64,000 bases of DNA, taken from contig JAJNNQ010000142.1 of the NCBI GenBank assembly GCA_027886175.1, forward strand, positions 1,618,501 through 1,682,500, read 5' to 3'. The position numbers and the translations under genes are program-made. The notes below the pieces were generated by a model. The model saw only the letters and a list, made by a program, of their open reading frames with translations. It did not search any database and was not told the DNA's origin. Positions within the stretch are counted from its first letter, which is position 1. Every line of letters begins with the position of its first letter. The stretch comes from Phylloscopus collybita (taxonomy: Eukaryota; Chordata; Aves; Passeriformes; Phylloscopidae). Of this stretch, positions 11,456-22,290 are shown piece after piece.

Positions 11456-11689
11456 TGAGACTGTCTTCATAGACCAATGCCAAGTTTTCAGTTTCATTCT
11501 GTGAGCAACCTGGGTCTATGGCATGGAAACCACTTTTCAGCTGCAATTCAGCAGCTTGTTTTAAAAGGCAGTATGGCTCCGTGTAGGGGCTTATACATAA
11601 AAATAAGTCCTAAAGTTCTTGCACGTGTAATAAGAACCTAAATTCTAGTTTCACTTTTTGAATCTGCAAGCCCAAAGAGGCCTTTCTGA

Positions 11690-12062
11690 TACATCCCGAT
11701 ACGCGAAACGGGCTTTACATTCCTGGTTGCTTTACGAGCAGCAGCGCTGGTGAGGATTTGTGAGGGGCGGACCGCGCTCTCCCTCCCACACTGCTGCCCG
11801 AAGAGGAATACTGAGAAAGCCCCTGCGCTGCCCGCCCTTTGCTGAAGGAATAAACGATTGTGCTTTTGCTGCGGTGCAGGACGGCTTGCAAGGGCCAGAG
11901 GAAGCGGAGCTGAGACGGCGCCAAGCCAGAAACGGGAAAGGGCGGAAAAGCCCCGTGAAGCTGAGGGGGAGGGGAGGAACACGGGCAGGCGGAAATGGGG
12001 CGGGAAAGCCCTGCTGAGACGACGGTGCCTCAGCGGATCCGGCGGACCGGCACGGGCACATT
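11690..12062. promoter_or_regulatory. GC- and CpG-rich island, no gene assigned
   Basis: This stretch is CpG-rich in an otherwise AT-rich area, with GGGCGG-type boxes near 11,765, 11,940 and 12,000 and CGGCGCC at 11,917. It may be a CpG-island promoter or an LTR; I found no convincing exon beside it. Confidence 0.35.
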
Positions 12063-12433
12063 TATGTCGTTGCAGCTTGATTCATTTACAAGCTTGAGGT
12101 AATTTTTACCCCCAAGACCAGTATTGGGCCTGCTGATGGTGTCTTCAATCAGAATATCTATTTTGTGTAAAAAAACCCAAAAACCCAGAAATCAGGTTCT
12201 TTCAAAATCTCCAATTTATTTTAAAATACATGAGGGAATTCAAACACATTTATTAGACTGTGTGATGGCATTTTAACTATATTCAAGTCATTCTTGAACT
12301 TTTTTTTGTTCACAGTTTTTCAAGTGTTTAACTTTATATTCTGTCTACTACAGAAAAGCAGACTTAAGACTGGAATCCTGTCACTTTGTTACTCTAACGT
12401 GGAATGCTTATGGGTTGTGCTCACAACTTACAT

Positions 12434-12826
12434 TTAAAGGAAGCTCAGGCCTTGCTCTTGTTGAGATCTTTTCTGGCAAGGCAAGCAACTCCAGTCTTCT
12501 GCACTGTTAAGAATATTTCTAGACCTGTATACTTGAATGGACATTTTGAGAGTTGGTGTTGATGCCTCCTGAGGTTAACTGGAGTTTTTGCTGTCATGTC
12601 CTTATTTAGAAAGCTCCTTTTTAGTCTCGTTCTCTTCTTGATCAATCAAAACCTGAACCAATTTAAATTTGACTGGTGAACATTCTGAAATGGAATGACG
12701 TCCTAATTGGAGCAAGAAACCTTCCAGGGTGTCATATTGCAAGCACATTCCCTGGGTCTAGAAAGAGCAAGTGCTTTGCTTCATTGGTTCAGTGCTAGTT
12801 CCACGTCTTGTGCAAACGTTTTAAAT
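12434..12826 (-). pseudogene. Processed-pseudogene-like stretch, parent not recognised
   Basis: One minus-strand frame gives a coherent protein-like sequence over about 130 codons, broken by three stops (TAG near the QSTCSF motif, TAA after KKELSK, TAG after SKNSS). It contains blocks such as LEGFLLQLGRHSISECSPVK, FKLVQVLIDQEENETKK and DWSCLPCQKRSQQEQG, then a stop at 12436-12434. There is no intron in the stretch. Downstream on the same strand is an AT-rich tail with AATAAA near 12,213 and a T-rich run near 12,170. This looks like the 3' end of a retrocopied mRNA. I do not recognise the parent gene. Confidence 0.4.
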
Positions 12827-12899
12827 GTTACTGTAGGACACATGGAAAATTAATTTATTTTAATGAAATAAAAAGAGGAGATATTAAGCATTACAATGT

Positions 12900-14370
12900 G
12901 TAATGTGTTTTAATAAAATCACTGTGTTTGTGATGTTAAAGCAGTTTTGTGAGCAGCTGGACCTTGATGACAGTGTTTTGCTCTCCTGTCAGAGCTCTGG
13001 CTTTAAGTGGGACACTATTGCAGCAGGCATTGTCCCTTGCCAGGAGCAGCTGTGCCCTGCTATTCCCTGCCGGGAGAACAGGGAGGCTCAGGTTGAAGCG
13101 GGCAGCAGCTACCCCGGTTTGCCGGCGAGACTGCCGGGCTCCTGGTATTGCACGATGACCGCGGAGCTGCGAGATCGGCACCTCAGACTGCTCAGGTCAC
13201 ATCCCGGCTGCCTGGGGCCCTGTTGGAATCATCATCTGGGACAGGACTCACGGCCCCCAGGGAGACATTCCCAGTGCCTCCCAACAGGATCAGGGAGGAG
13301 GACTGTGCCTGTGGGATCTCTGGATGGAAAACAATGCACTGTCAAGTTGGAAAAGGAGAGGAGAGTCTCTCCAGAAACCCCAGGCAAGTCAGACAGGAAC
13401 TGTTGTTTAAATGCTGCAGCCCTACAGTTGCTTTCCTTTAGAAGTGTTAAAAAATTCTTGGGTGCAGTTTTGCTTTGGTTTTCACATCAGTTGACCCTTA
13501 GAGTTCCCAAAGGCTTTTCCTGAAGAGAACAGGATGCATCCTTTCCTTAGAGTAACCCTGTCCCTGAGTGGGTGAAGTGCCTCTAAGAGTTAACTCCTTT
13601 CAAAGAGCAAGGAAAGCGCTCCTGAGTGAGGAGGGAAGGTGAAGATGTGGTGTTTTCCAGACAGAGTGAGTTGCTGAAGTTTTTGATGAAGAAAGTAGGC
13701 TCAAGCTTTTTGTTTTACTTTTAGCCTAACTAGTTTCTAGTTTCTAACTAGAAACTGTAAATTTCCAATTTACAGTTGGTTAGAGTATGCTACTTTTCTT
13801 CCTGTCTTAAACCTTTATGAAACGTTCTTAAATAGCATCTGTGTTCAACTCCAGACTGCATTTAATACACTTCATAATTTTGTTATTTCCACCTTGATTT
13901 CTGGGTTGATTGGAATAATAGTGCATCTGTCTATTTGCAATTGGCCATATGGCATGGCAATGCTTATTTCTAAAATAAAACATTGCAATTCTTAGTATAT
14001 TGGTAAGATGTTAAAATAAAAATAACTTAGTTATGCTGATCTTTATAAATCTAGACTTCAGTTTACCTGATTTTAAATGGTTAATGTAGAAGATACAGCA
14101 AAGTAATAGGCAGTTAATTTATCTTAACTTCCAAGTGTGAAATATCTTGGTCTAAGAAGTTTGAGCCTGATAAGAACTTTGATTCTGAAAGAAAAAGAAA
14201 AACTGATTAGATTTACACTGAGAAAATAATAGAACATTGTAGTGGAAATTTTTCCAACTTTGTGTTGGAAATGTACCAGGAAAAGTCACTTAAAAACTGA
14301 GCTGCATCATTCTAGATGTATACAGCGAGCACTTGTTTATTTTGGAGCACAAAGGCTGTCAGTAGCAGAC
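12900..14370. other. Intergenic stretch with no recognised gene
   Basis: A GC-richer patch (13,000-13,400) contains an open frame of about 200 codons on the plus strand starting at 12,903, but its composition and lack of known motifs give no reason to call it a gene. The rest is AT-rich sequence. Confidence 0.5.
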
Positions 14371-14374
14371 TCAC

Positions 14375-14870
14375 CAGGAGCTGGGTAAGCGAGGTAGGAG
14401 GGAATTCCTCTCACAGGGCTTGGATGCCTTTCCCAAATGGGCTCAATCTTTGCAGTCTGTTCCTGGAGATAATGAATTGATTCTCTCTGGGCAGCAATTG
14501 GTAAGGCCCAGGTCTCTGAGCATCAAAGAAACAAAGCCAGAAAACAGCATTTAGGAAAACCAGCAGTGGAGTTCAAAATCTGTACACACTTCTTTGGTAT
14601 GGGGTAAGAGGTTATTCCTGGGCAGTGCATCTTTTGAAGGAATTTTTAGAGTGACTCAGTCCTGCTGAGAAGGTTCTCTTCAGTTCTCTGCATGTGTAGG
14701 AACAAGCACTTTTCACTGACAATCAATTGACCACTTTTCTACCACTTTCAACCACCATCCTACCTTGTGTCCTGGAGCAGTGTAGGAAAGTGTTTGCCAA
14801 GCCAAAACCTCTTGCTGGTTGTAGCAATGATGCAAGTGTTCCTTGAAAACACCTTGGTTGCAACATAGCC
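14375..14870 (-). pseudogene. Two decayed exons of another gastrokine relative
   Basis: Minus-strand exon 14870-14764 starts GYVATKVFSRNTC after an AG acceptor and ends at a GT donor; it resembles the BRICHOS Cys exon (GIIATKVxxxNTC) but is 107 bases instead of 111. Exon 14515-14375 has acceptor CTCAG and donor G|GTGAGT and encodes a gastrokine-1-like end (LSPFGKGIQAL, then RGIPSYLAY). One base is missing where Cys is expected between these pieces, leaving TGA in frame; its length is 141 instead of 142. The match to the RGIPTYMAE region of mammalian GKN1 is clear. No partner exons were found, so a decayed orphan gene is likely; a sequence error is less likely because two exons are affected. 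Confidence 0.6.
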
Positions 14871-15239
14871 CTATTAAAATTAAACAAAAACCCCTTTCTG
14901 TTGCAAACAATATACAGAGAAAGAGAAGGGCATTGCTAGAGAGAGGCACTGGTTAAAAGGAAGGCTTCCTACAGTGCAAATAGTCACAGGGAAAGAAAAA
15001 TATTGGTCCTTTCAATTATATTGTTTGGGTAAATGTGTCATGGAGGTTGACAAGAGACTTTGGTAAAAGGTAAATTGCCTCCTCCAGTAATGCCACGTGT
15101 ATGATGTGTTCTCCTGCTTAGGGCACGTGAAGGAATTTACTGCTGAAAAGCTAACGCAGCACACACAGTGCACCAGAAACAGTCCCAAGGCTGAAGGAGC
15201 ATGTTTTTAAGTATCTCGTCTGATATCTGGTGACATTTT

Positions 15240-15680
15240 ACAGAAGCAAAGAATCAAGCAGGTTGGAAAACTCCTTTGAGACCTATGACCTAACACCTCC
15301 TTGTCACCAGACCATGGCAGTGAGTGCCACATCTGGTCTTTTCTTAAACCCCTCCAGGGACAGTGACTCCACCACCTCCCTGGGTAGCCCATTCCAAAGC
15401 CCAGTCACACTTTCTGTGAGGAAATTCTTCATAATGTCCAGCCTACACTTCCTTTTGTACTAAGATCTCTTGTTCTATTGCAAGTTGCCTGGGAGCAGAG
15501 ATGGATGCCCATATGGCTGCACTCTCAGGGAAGTTGTAGGGAGTGCTAAGGTCTCCCCTGAGCCTCCTCTTCTCCAGGCTAAACACCCCCAGCTCCCTCC
15601 ACATAGGGCTTGTGTTCCAGACCCTCCACCAACCTTGTTGCCCTTCTCTGGACACACCCTAGCATCTCAACATCCTTCCC
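15240..15680 (-). repeat. CR1 LINE 3' fragment
   Basis: The sequence shows the CR1 3' block: GGTTGGAAAACTCC, CTCCAGGGACAGTGACTCCACC, TCTCCCCTGAGCCTCCTCTTCTCCAGGCTAAAC, and CCTTGTTGCCCTTCTCTGGACAC. It lies just upstream of the decayed gastrokine exons. Confidence 0.82.
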
Positions 15681-15689
15681 TTTTATGGG

Positions 15690-18600
15690 AAAGTGATAGG
15701 TATACTTATGTAGGGAACTTCATTTGGATGGTAATCCAGGCCAGCTCTGCTGCTAATTGATGTGTACTCATGCTTTTTATATATAATATGCCAAAGTTAG
15801 ATCTGAAAATGGGTTTACCTTATTGGCAGGTGCCCTGTGTTCACAGAAGCATGACGAGTTTCCTGGGGAAGTGCTCTGATAAGAGGAGGCTTTCATACCT
15901 GCTTGATTGAATTTAATGCATACAGGGAAGTGAGGGAAAACTGGTTATGGTAAGTTCAATGTATTTAACAGTCACTTTTAAATGGAAAACAATGATAGGA
16001 AGCAGAGCACAGATTTCCAGTAAAGTTGTAGTTGCTGTATTGCACTAAGTAGTTTTGTTATATTTGCACTGGGTGTTTTGGGTTATCTATATATAGATCC
16101 ACACAAAATGTTTTATAGCACTACCTTTCCCAGAAATCCCTGCACACCCCTCACTTGACACCACCTGTGTCTCACCTCCCCCTGGGTCAGTCCCCATTGG
16201 CCGGTTGACCCCTCACCTCCCCCCTCCCCCTCCCAAAGGACACAAAACCATTCTGGAGCCACGTGCTCGGCCTCTTACTCTCTTCAGGCTCCAAGGTGTA
16301 GGTTCTGCATTAAACTGTGGGACTGTTCCTGAGATTAAGAGTGCCTTTTGTCTTCGTCCTCGCCTCAGTTTCCCCTCTGAGGATTCAGTGCTAGACTGGC
16401 AGGACACTCAGGGGTGTGGGAACTGAGACAGTAGTGATGCTTTGTATCAGTGTGGCAAAGGACTCAACCTGAAGTTGTACCTCTAACCAAAAACCAAGGG
16501 GGTGGTAATCTTGCTATGTTAAAAATGTTTAGTCCCTAGAGATCATGAGGATGGTTCTAAATCATAGGAATTGCTGAGTTCTTTTGCTGACCTTCCTTTC
16601 TGAGCTCATTCAGGATCTGCTTTCTGCTTGTCAGCATGGCCTGAATCTTCACAGAGCCTCTTCAGGAGAGCAGAACCTGATTATGGACTAAGGGCTGATT
16701 TGAGAAAGGGACCAGAAACTAGAGGTGGCAAAATGCGTGTGAGGGAGGAGCAGTGATATGGGGCATTTTATGTCCCCTGTTATTTAGGAAGTAGATTTTA
16801 ATCTTTCTCTGAATTTGATATACAGATCCATGGCCCAGGAGCCTGTGGTAATTTGGATTTACTTTTTTGCTGTGTCTGTTCCAGGTTCCAGAAGCAGCAC
16901 TCCCAGAGGAGCTCAATTCCCAACTCCCTGAGTGCTTTGTATTTGACAACAGTTCTGCCAGTCCTTGTGTGCTGATTGTTCCCTTGGCTGCAATTCTGGA
17001 TGGGTTTGCACACTAAAGCTTCCTCTGCATTGCCAGACTGGCATGATGGGGACTTGGTGTCACTCTGATCTGATGCCTCTGAACACTTCTCCTCTGCCAT
17101 CCATTGCCAAGGATCATTGTTGCAGTTGGTCCTGGAAGAGCCAGGGGATCTTACTTTCTTTGGGAAGGGGAGGCCCAATTGTCACTTGTGCTGCTCAGGG
17201 CCACATTCTGTCCTTCTGCTCCTGCCTGGGGCCTTGCTGGGGCTCTATGAGTGCCAAGGAGATGCAGCAGTCTTCCAGCGCTGTGAGTGGAATGCTCGGC
17301 TTTTCATCTGTTTCACATCCATTCATACTTTGCTCGAGGTGTGAAATATGGTGAATGAAAGTGATAAACTACCAAGGGGAAAGATTTATAGGTCTTCTAA
17401 TCAGACTGATTTGTGGATGCCAAATGGAGACAGGTTATGTCCTTAGCCTCCAAGATACCAAATACACATCCAAGTCTTTGTATGTTAGAAAATCCTCTTT
17501 TAGCCTCTGTAAATTCCATAAATTGAGCCCTCCTGAAGAAAGGCGAAAGAAACCGAGCTGTACAATCCTCCTCCCTCCAGTGTCATTAGCAATGAGTTGG
17601 AAAGCAGTTTTGTCCCTGGCTTCCACCAATCCAAACCAACTTGGCCATTCAGAAATGCATCACTCTTGGAGCCCTGACCATCCGCATCTTCCATTAGCTT
17701 CTGAGCACTTGAGCAGTTTGTGTGGCAGACACACACCTCAGACATGTGCCATTAAGCACAGCTCATTTGATCTAGTGACAGCAGTAGAATAGCCAGAAAA
17801 AGGGACAGGAAATGGGGCATGTCTGCATAAGACTCTTTTTTCTTTCCAGTACAGGTTTGTCTCTGTGTCCTTTTTAAAGCTCTGCTCGAGGCATTCTGTT
17901 TTCATAGTAAATTTTTGTCCCACTGTGCAGCAACCTCCCAAGAATAAGAAACATTCCAGAATTCACCCTTTCCTCAAATTACTGTTTCATTCTGTGCACA
18001 CACATTCTCATGTGTTTTTTCTGCTCCTTGTAGTCTAGCAATAGAAAAGCTGAAGAAATTGTTTCTGGTTTCATCCTTGAAGCTGGAGCTTGAGGGTTTT
18101 CTTTTAACTATGGAATGTGATTCATTCTGTCCTTGAGCCACAGTTTTCTAGACTATATCACGCTGCCTTTGTCTAGAGCATGGCATGCCCACCTGAATGC
18201 AAACGGGAGCATGGAGAATTATGTTGGTTTTTAGAGGTGTTGCTTCACTCTTTACCTTTTCTCCCACTACCTGCTGACTCCCTGATAAAGTAAGTATTTA
18301 TAAAAAGTACCTGGAGAGAAACCCCATGAGTCAGCATGAGAGTTTATTGTGTCATATAATCTCAGCATAACTTGACTGAATCCTCCTTTACATGTTTAAA
18401 TTTCTGATTGTTAGTCAGACTTGAACTGAAATGCTGCAATTTTACTTTTCACTTGATGCTCAAGGTTCTCTTCTTTACCTGGTTTTTAGTGGACAGTGTC
18501 AAATAATGGGTCAAATTCTGGCAATTTAATAAGTTATTCTGTAGCTTTATGATGTTTCATCAGGGTAACATAGAATGTATTTAAAAATATTTGGCCTTGT

Positions 18601-19050
18601 GAAAAACCAGAGAAATTTAGTTTTGTGTGAAAATAAGCATTGCTGTGCCTTATTAACACCATGTTAATTGTTCTGTAATTCCACAGAGACTCCCCTTCCC
18701 CACAGCAAATTCATTGCTGTGCACTTCTTTCCTTCTGCCTTTTGTGCCCCCTGAATCAAGATTTTTGATGTGAGGCATCTTTCCCCAAACAGAGAAGGAA
18801 GGTCCTAACTGTGAATGCCTTTTTTGTACCATGCACACCCTGGGGCTTGCCTAGCTCTCTGGCTGTGCCTTGTGCTGAGAGCTGGCAATAAAAAGAGCAC
18901 TTGAAGAGCTCAGATGGGTCAGAAGGGAGACAATAAAAATGTTTCCATGGAAGTTTCAAAGATGATTGAAGGGCAGAGTAATGAGAAACAAGCCAGAGGT
19001 CATCTATGCAAAAGGTTTCTAATTGAAAGCTCTAGTCAACAAATGATCTG
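15690..19050. other. Intergenic stretch between gene B and the decayed gastrokine exons
   Basis: No gene was recognised. A block at about 16,050-16,430, with a CACGTG box and ATTAAA followed by a GT-rich stretch, resembles a solo LTR, but no ends or target duplication could be fixed. Homology to gastrokine introns begins near 19,060. Confidence 0.45.
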
Positions 19051-19175
19051 TTTCAGCATCTGAACCATCAAAAACAAAACTCTTGAAAGAAGAGATATCA
19101 GGGAAGAAAGGCATCAGGGTTGGCTTTGGGCAGCAGCTCTGAAGGCTGGATCTCAGTTCAAGAAGGGTTTAGTTT

Positions 19176-21816
19176 TCAGATCTGCCCATTGCCCCTGCAG
19201 TACTTCAGCTCCACAAGTCTCAAGACATTAAGTGCAATGCATGATTGTTGATTGTATTGGGGTCCTTTAAAAAAAACAAACAAAATAAAATACAATTAGT
19301 TTGTAGGGAAGATATTCTTAGGTAATTGATGAGAGCTCATTTTTGTTGCTTGACGTGAACTAGGTTGTTCATAATTGCTGTATAGGAAATCAATTAATAG
19401 ACAAAGAATCTCTGAAGTCATGAAACAACACTGGGTCTATAATACAGAAATGAGAAAACAATGGTATTTAGGGCTACCCTTTCTCTTACTGTGGGCATTG
19501 CAGAGGATATCAATATGTAAAATACTATGCAATAACTTAAGCCACCTTAAACTTCACAGAAAGTGAAGTTTAAGTAGTAATGATATTGATCAGGTCAATC
19601 ATGGAGGCTGTGCCTCAGCCTTGTTTCAGTCCTGATGTGCACAGGTGCCGAACCCTTGGTACAGCTGCTGAAGCCCTTGGTTTCTGTGCTTCTCAAAGTG
19701 GAAGAGCAGCAATTGTGCCTTTAGTCATTCCCCAAGGGAAACAAACGCCGGGTGACAGAGAGACAGAATTCCTTTGCCTGCACTCACCGTGAACTTCATA
19801 AGCCATGTAGGTGGTGAGTCCACTGCACATGGAGAAGACGTCTGCTCCGTAAGACCTGAGGTTGTTGACCAATCCATTGGCAACAAAGGTGATCTTCTTG
19901 GTAGGTCTTCCAAGACTGATCTGGTTCTAAACAGAAAATACCAGCGTTCAGCAAGCTCAGTTTCAGAAGCTGCTTCCCTTCTAGGCCTATTCCTAGCTCT
20001 AGAATGATGATTCAGGGCTGGGTGTTTGAATCCAAACTGCCTTTAGGGACAACTTTCAATCCCTTAGGGGACTGTGGGAGCACTGGCAAGCCTTGAAGGC
20101 AGCAGAAAAGGCAGAGCTTGTTCCAAGGGCGTCAAAGTGCAGGGATCCTGAGGGGAAGTGGCAGTGCAAGGAGAGTGCTGAAGACGCAAGAGGAGAATGG
20201 CCGCTCTGTGGATCCAGAGCGCCTTCCAAAGCATTTGCTCAGTCACTGCCCCCACAGAGCTGGGGGAGGGAACGCTGCAGCCTCTTTCTTCTTTTGGCAA
20301 AGCATTCCTACAACAAATTCCCAATATGCATTCCTGTTGAGAGACTGGAAACCTTGGCACTTGAGACAACTAGAGACAACCTGATCCTATCCAGAAAGAA
20401 AATGCACATGAAGAAATGGCCTGATGATCTCCAGAGTATGGGCAGGGTTGGCAGTGATGGCTGTGATTGTTACATATATAGGCTTTCAAAATAATGGACT
20501 TTGATAAAGGGTATCTGAAAGCCAACTGCACAACACTTCCTTCCCACTGGCAAGCAAGGTGTTGAGATTTTCTTCAGGAGGATGCACCTTAGGACTAGCA
20601 AGCCACAATCTATAGCTAAAGCTGAATGTTTTTGCTTATGCCCTTAGTGATAACACTCTACAGGGTTTTTTTCTGCCCCTTAGGTTTTCTTGCTTTTTAA
20701 AGCCTTGATTTTTTTAAGGACTCAGTTCTGAGTCTGCAGTGTAAGTCAGTGCCTGCCAAAGGTAAGTATCCTAAATGCTGAAACCATTTTTAAAATGTCC
20801 GTGTTAATTTAGTGGGCGGAGCTCATGCTAACATGGTCATTATTTTTCAACATTTTGAGAGATGATTTATAATTTTTCAGCTTAATGGGATATTTGTTCT
20901 AAATTAAATACACCTCAACCAAAGACATTAATTTCCTTACCATGCAAGGTATGGAAGATTATAAAGGGTACCGTACCACAGATCTACACTCTTGGATCAT
21001 AACAGGGTATTAAAAGGAGGTCAGTATAAAAACTCATGGCAAACAATGTAAAAATTACCCAGGATATCTACAACATTATTCAAAAATGAGAAACCTTCAC
21101 CTTAAAGAGCTTATTATTATTTATGAAGCTTTTAAAATTCATAATAAATTGAACTACATAATTAATAGTGTGATACAAATCACTTCTAAACACCTAATTG
21201 TTTAAAAGGCTTTGAAAATAGCAGTCTTTGACATCTGTTTATTTTTAAATACTAAGCAACATTCAAAGTGATTCCTCCTTTAAATTCTTACCCTTCTCTC
21301 TGCAGCCACTTTGACAACTGCAGCAAAGGTGGGCATCTCACTCCTGTTCATGGTGGAAATGTAGCACGTTCTCTCTTGCATCACTTTTGTTGCAATGACA
21401 CCCTGTAAAATAAAACTAATGAGCACTCACAATTCCATTTTTTCTAACTGTTAACATTGGACTAAAATTTGGATTGAAACAATAACAAATGCTGAGAATT
21501 TCTACCTCATATTTTTAGTGGGGGACTCCAAAATTTAGGATAAAGAAAATAATTGCTGTCCTTGGGCCACCTGTATGATGAGCCAGTCTCCTTGGATGTT
21601 TTTTCAACAAGCCTCCTCCATGCCACTCACCGTACTGTAGTTCCAGATGGTTTTCCAGGACAAACAGTTGCTTTTTTGTTCAATGATTGCCTTTTGTGTT
21701 TGACTATTGATGCTTATGCTTTGTGAGATGCCAGAGATAGAGATTTGAGAGTTCCCACCAGAGATGGAGATTTGGGAATCTCCACCAGTGATGATTTGTT
21801 GGTTGTTATCTGTCTG
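19176..21816 (-). CDS. Gene B terminal BRICHOS module with stop codon
   Basis: Exons 21816-21631 (62 codons), 21402-21292 (37), 19926-19788 (46 plus 1) and 19264-19176. The linker exon has repeated GGxSQISIS units before the core (CLSWKTIWNYST). The Cys exon reads RTCYIST and MNRSEMPTF. The last exon has motifs SCIALNVL and LKYCRGNGQI followed by TGA at 19178-19176. Where other modules have donor GTGAGA or GTAAGA, this copy reads ATCTGA, so a lost splice donor turned an internal exon into the final one. Only the single acceptor (TCGCAG) is available for the linker exon. Confidence 0.68.
19629..19935. repeat. Segment near-identical to the gene A array (exon 5 and flank)
   Basis: About 300 bases from CTGATGTGCACAGG to just past the exon acceptor are the same as 205-505 of the array, apart from one base near 19,916. 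The rest of gene B is much more diverged from the array. The sharp edges suggest gene conversion, or a recent copy event, between genes A and B. Confidence 0.75.
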
Positions 21817-22290
21817 CTGCGATAAGAAAACCACATGAAATATTTTCAGACTGTGCAAGTAGCTAGGTCTCATATGACATATTTACAAAAAATCCGTGCA
21901 AGAAAAGAATAAGTGCTCTGATCCAGGGAGAGATGGCAGTGGAGGTGTATTTTCAAATTAGGAAGAGATATTTAAAATAAAAGCAACAAAAAAGACTGTG
22001 GCAGTGAGCAGAGGCTGTAATAATTTTTTTTATTCAGTACATTTGGGCATCTGATAGCTGTCATCTGGTGCCTTTAGAGGTTAATGCATGCAAGAGAGCT
22101 GGCCACAGTAATCCATGCGCAAAGTCCTGGACAGAAACCTCTGATCACTTATTGCTCTTTTAAAGAATCTGCATCCTCAAGTAGGAACCCCTCAAAAGAG
22201 GAGATGCCAGGCAAGAAGGTTGGTTTTGGGCAGCAGTGAGTGACCCCTCTCATTTTGTTCAAGAAATGTAAGGGCTAAGTGTTTTCTCAC

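Noticed and set aside
12903..13523. 206-codon plus-strand frame
   Set aside because: No recognisable motifs, no supporting splice sites or promoter; probably chance in GC-rich sequence.
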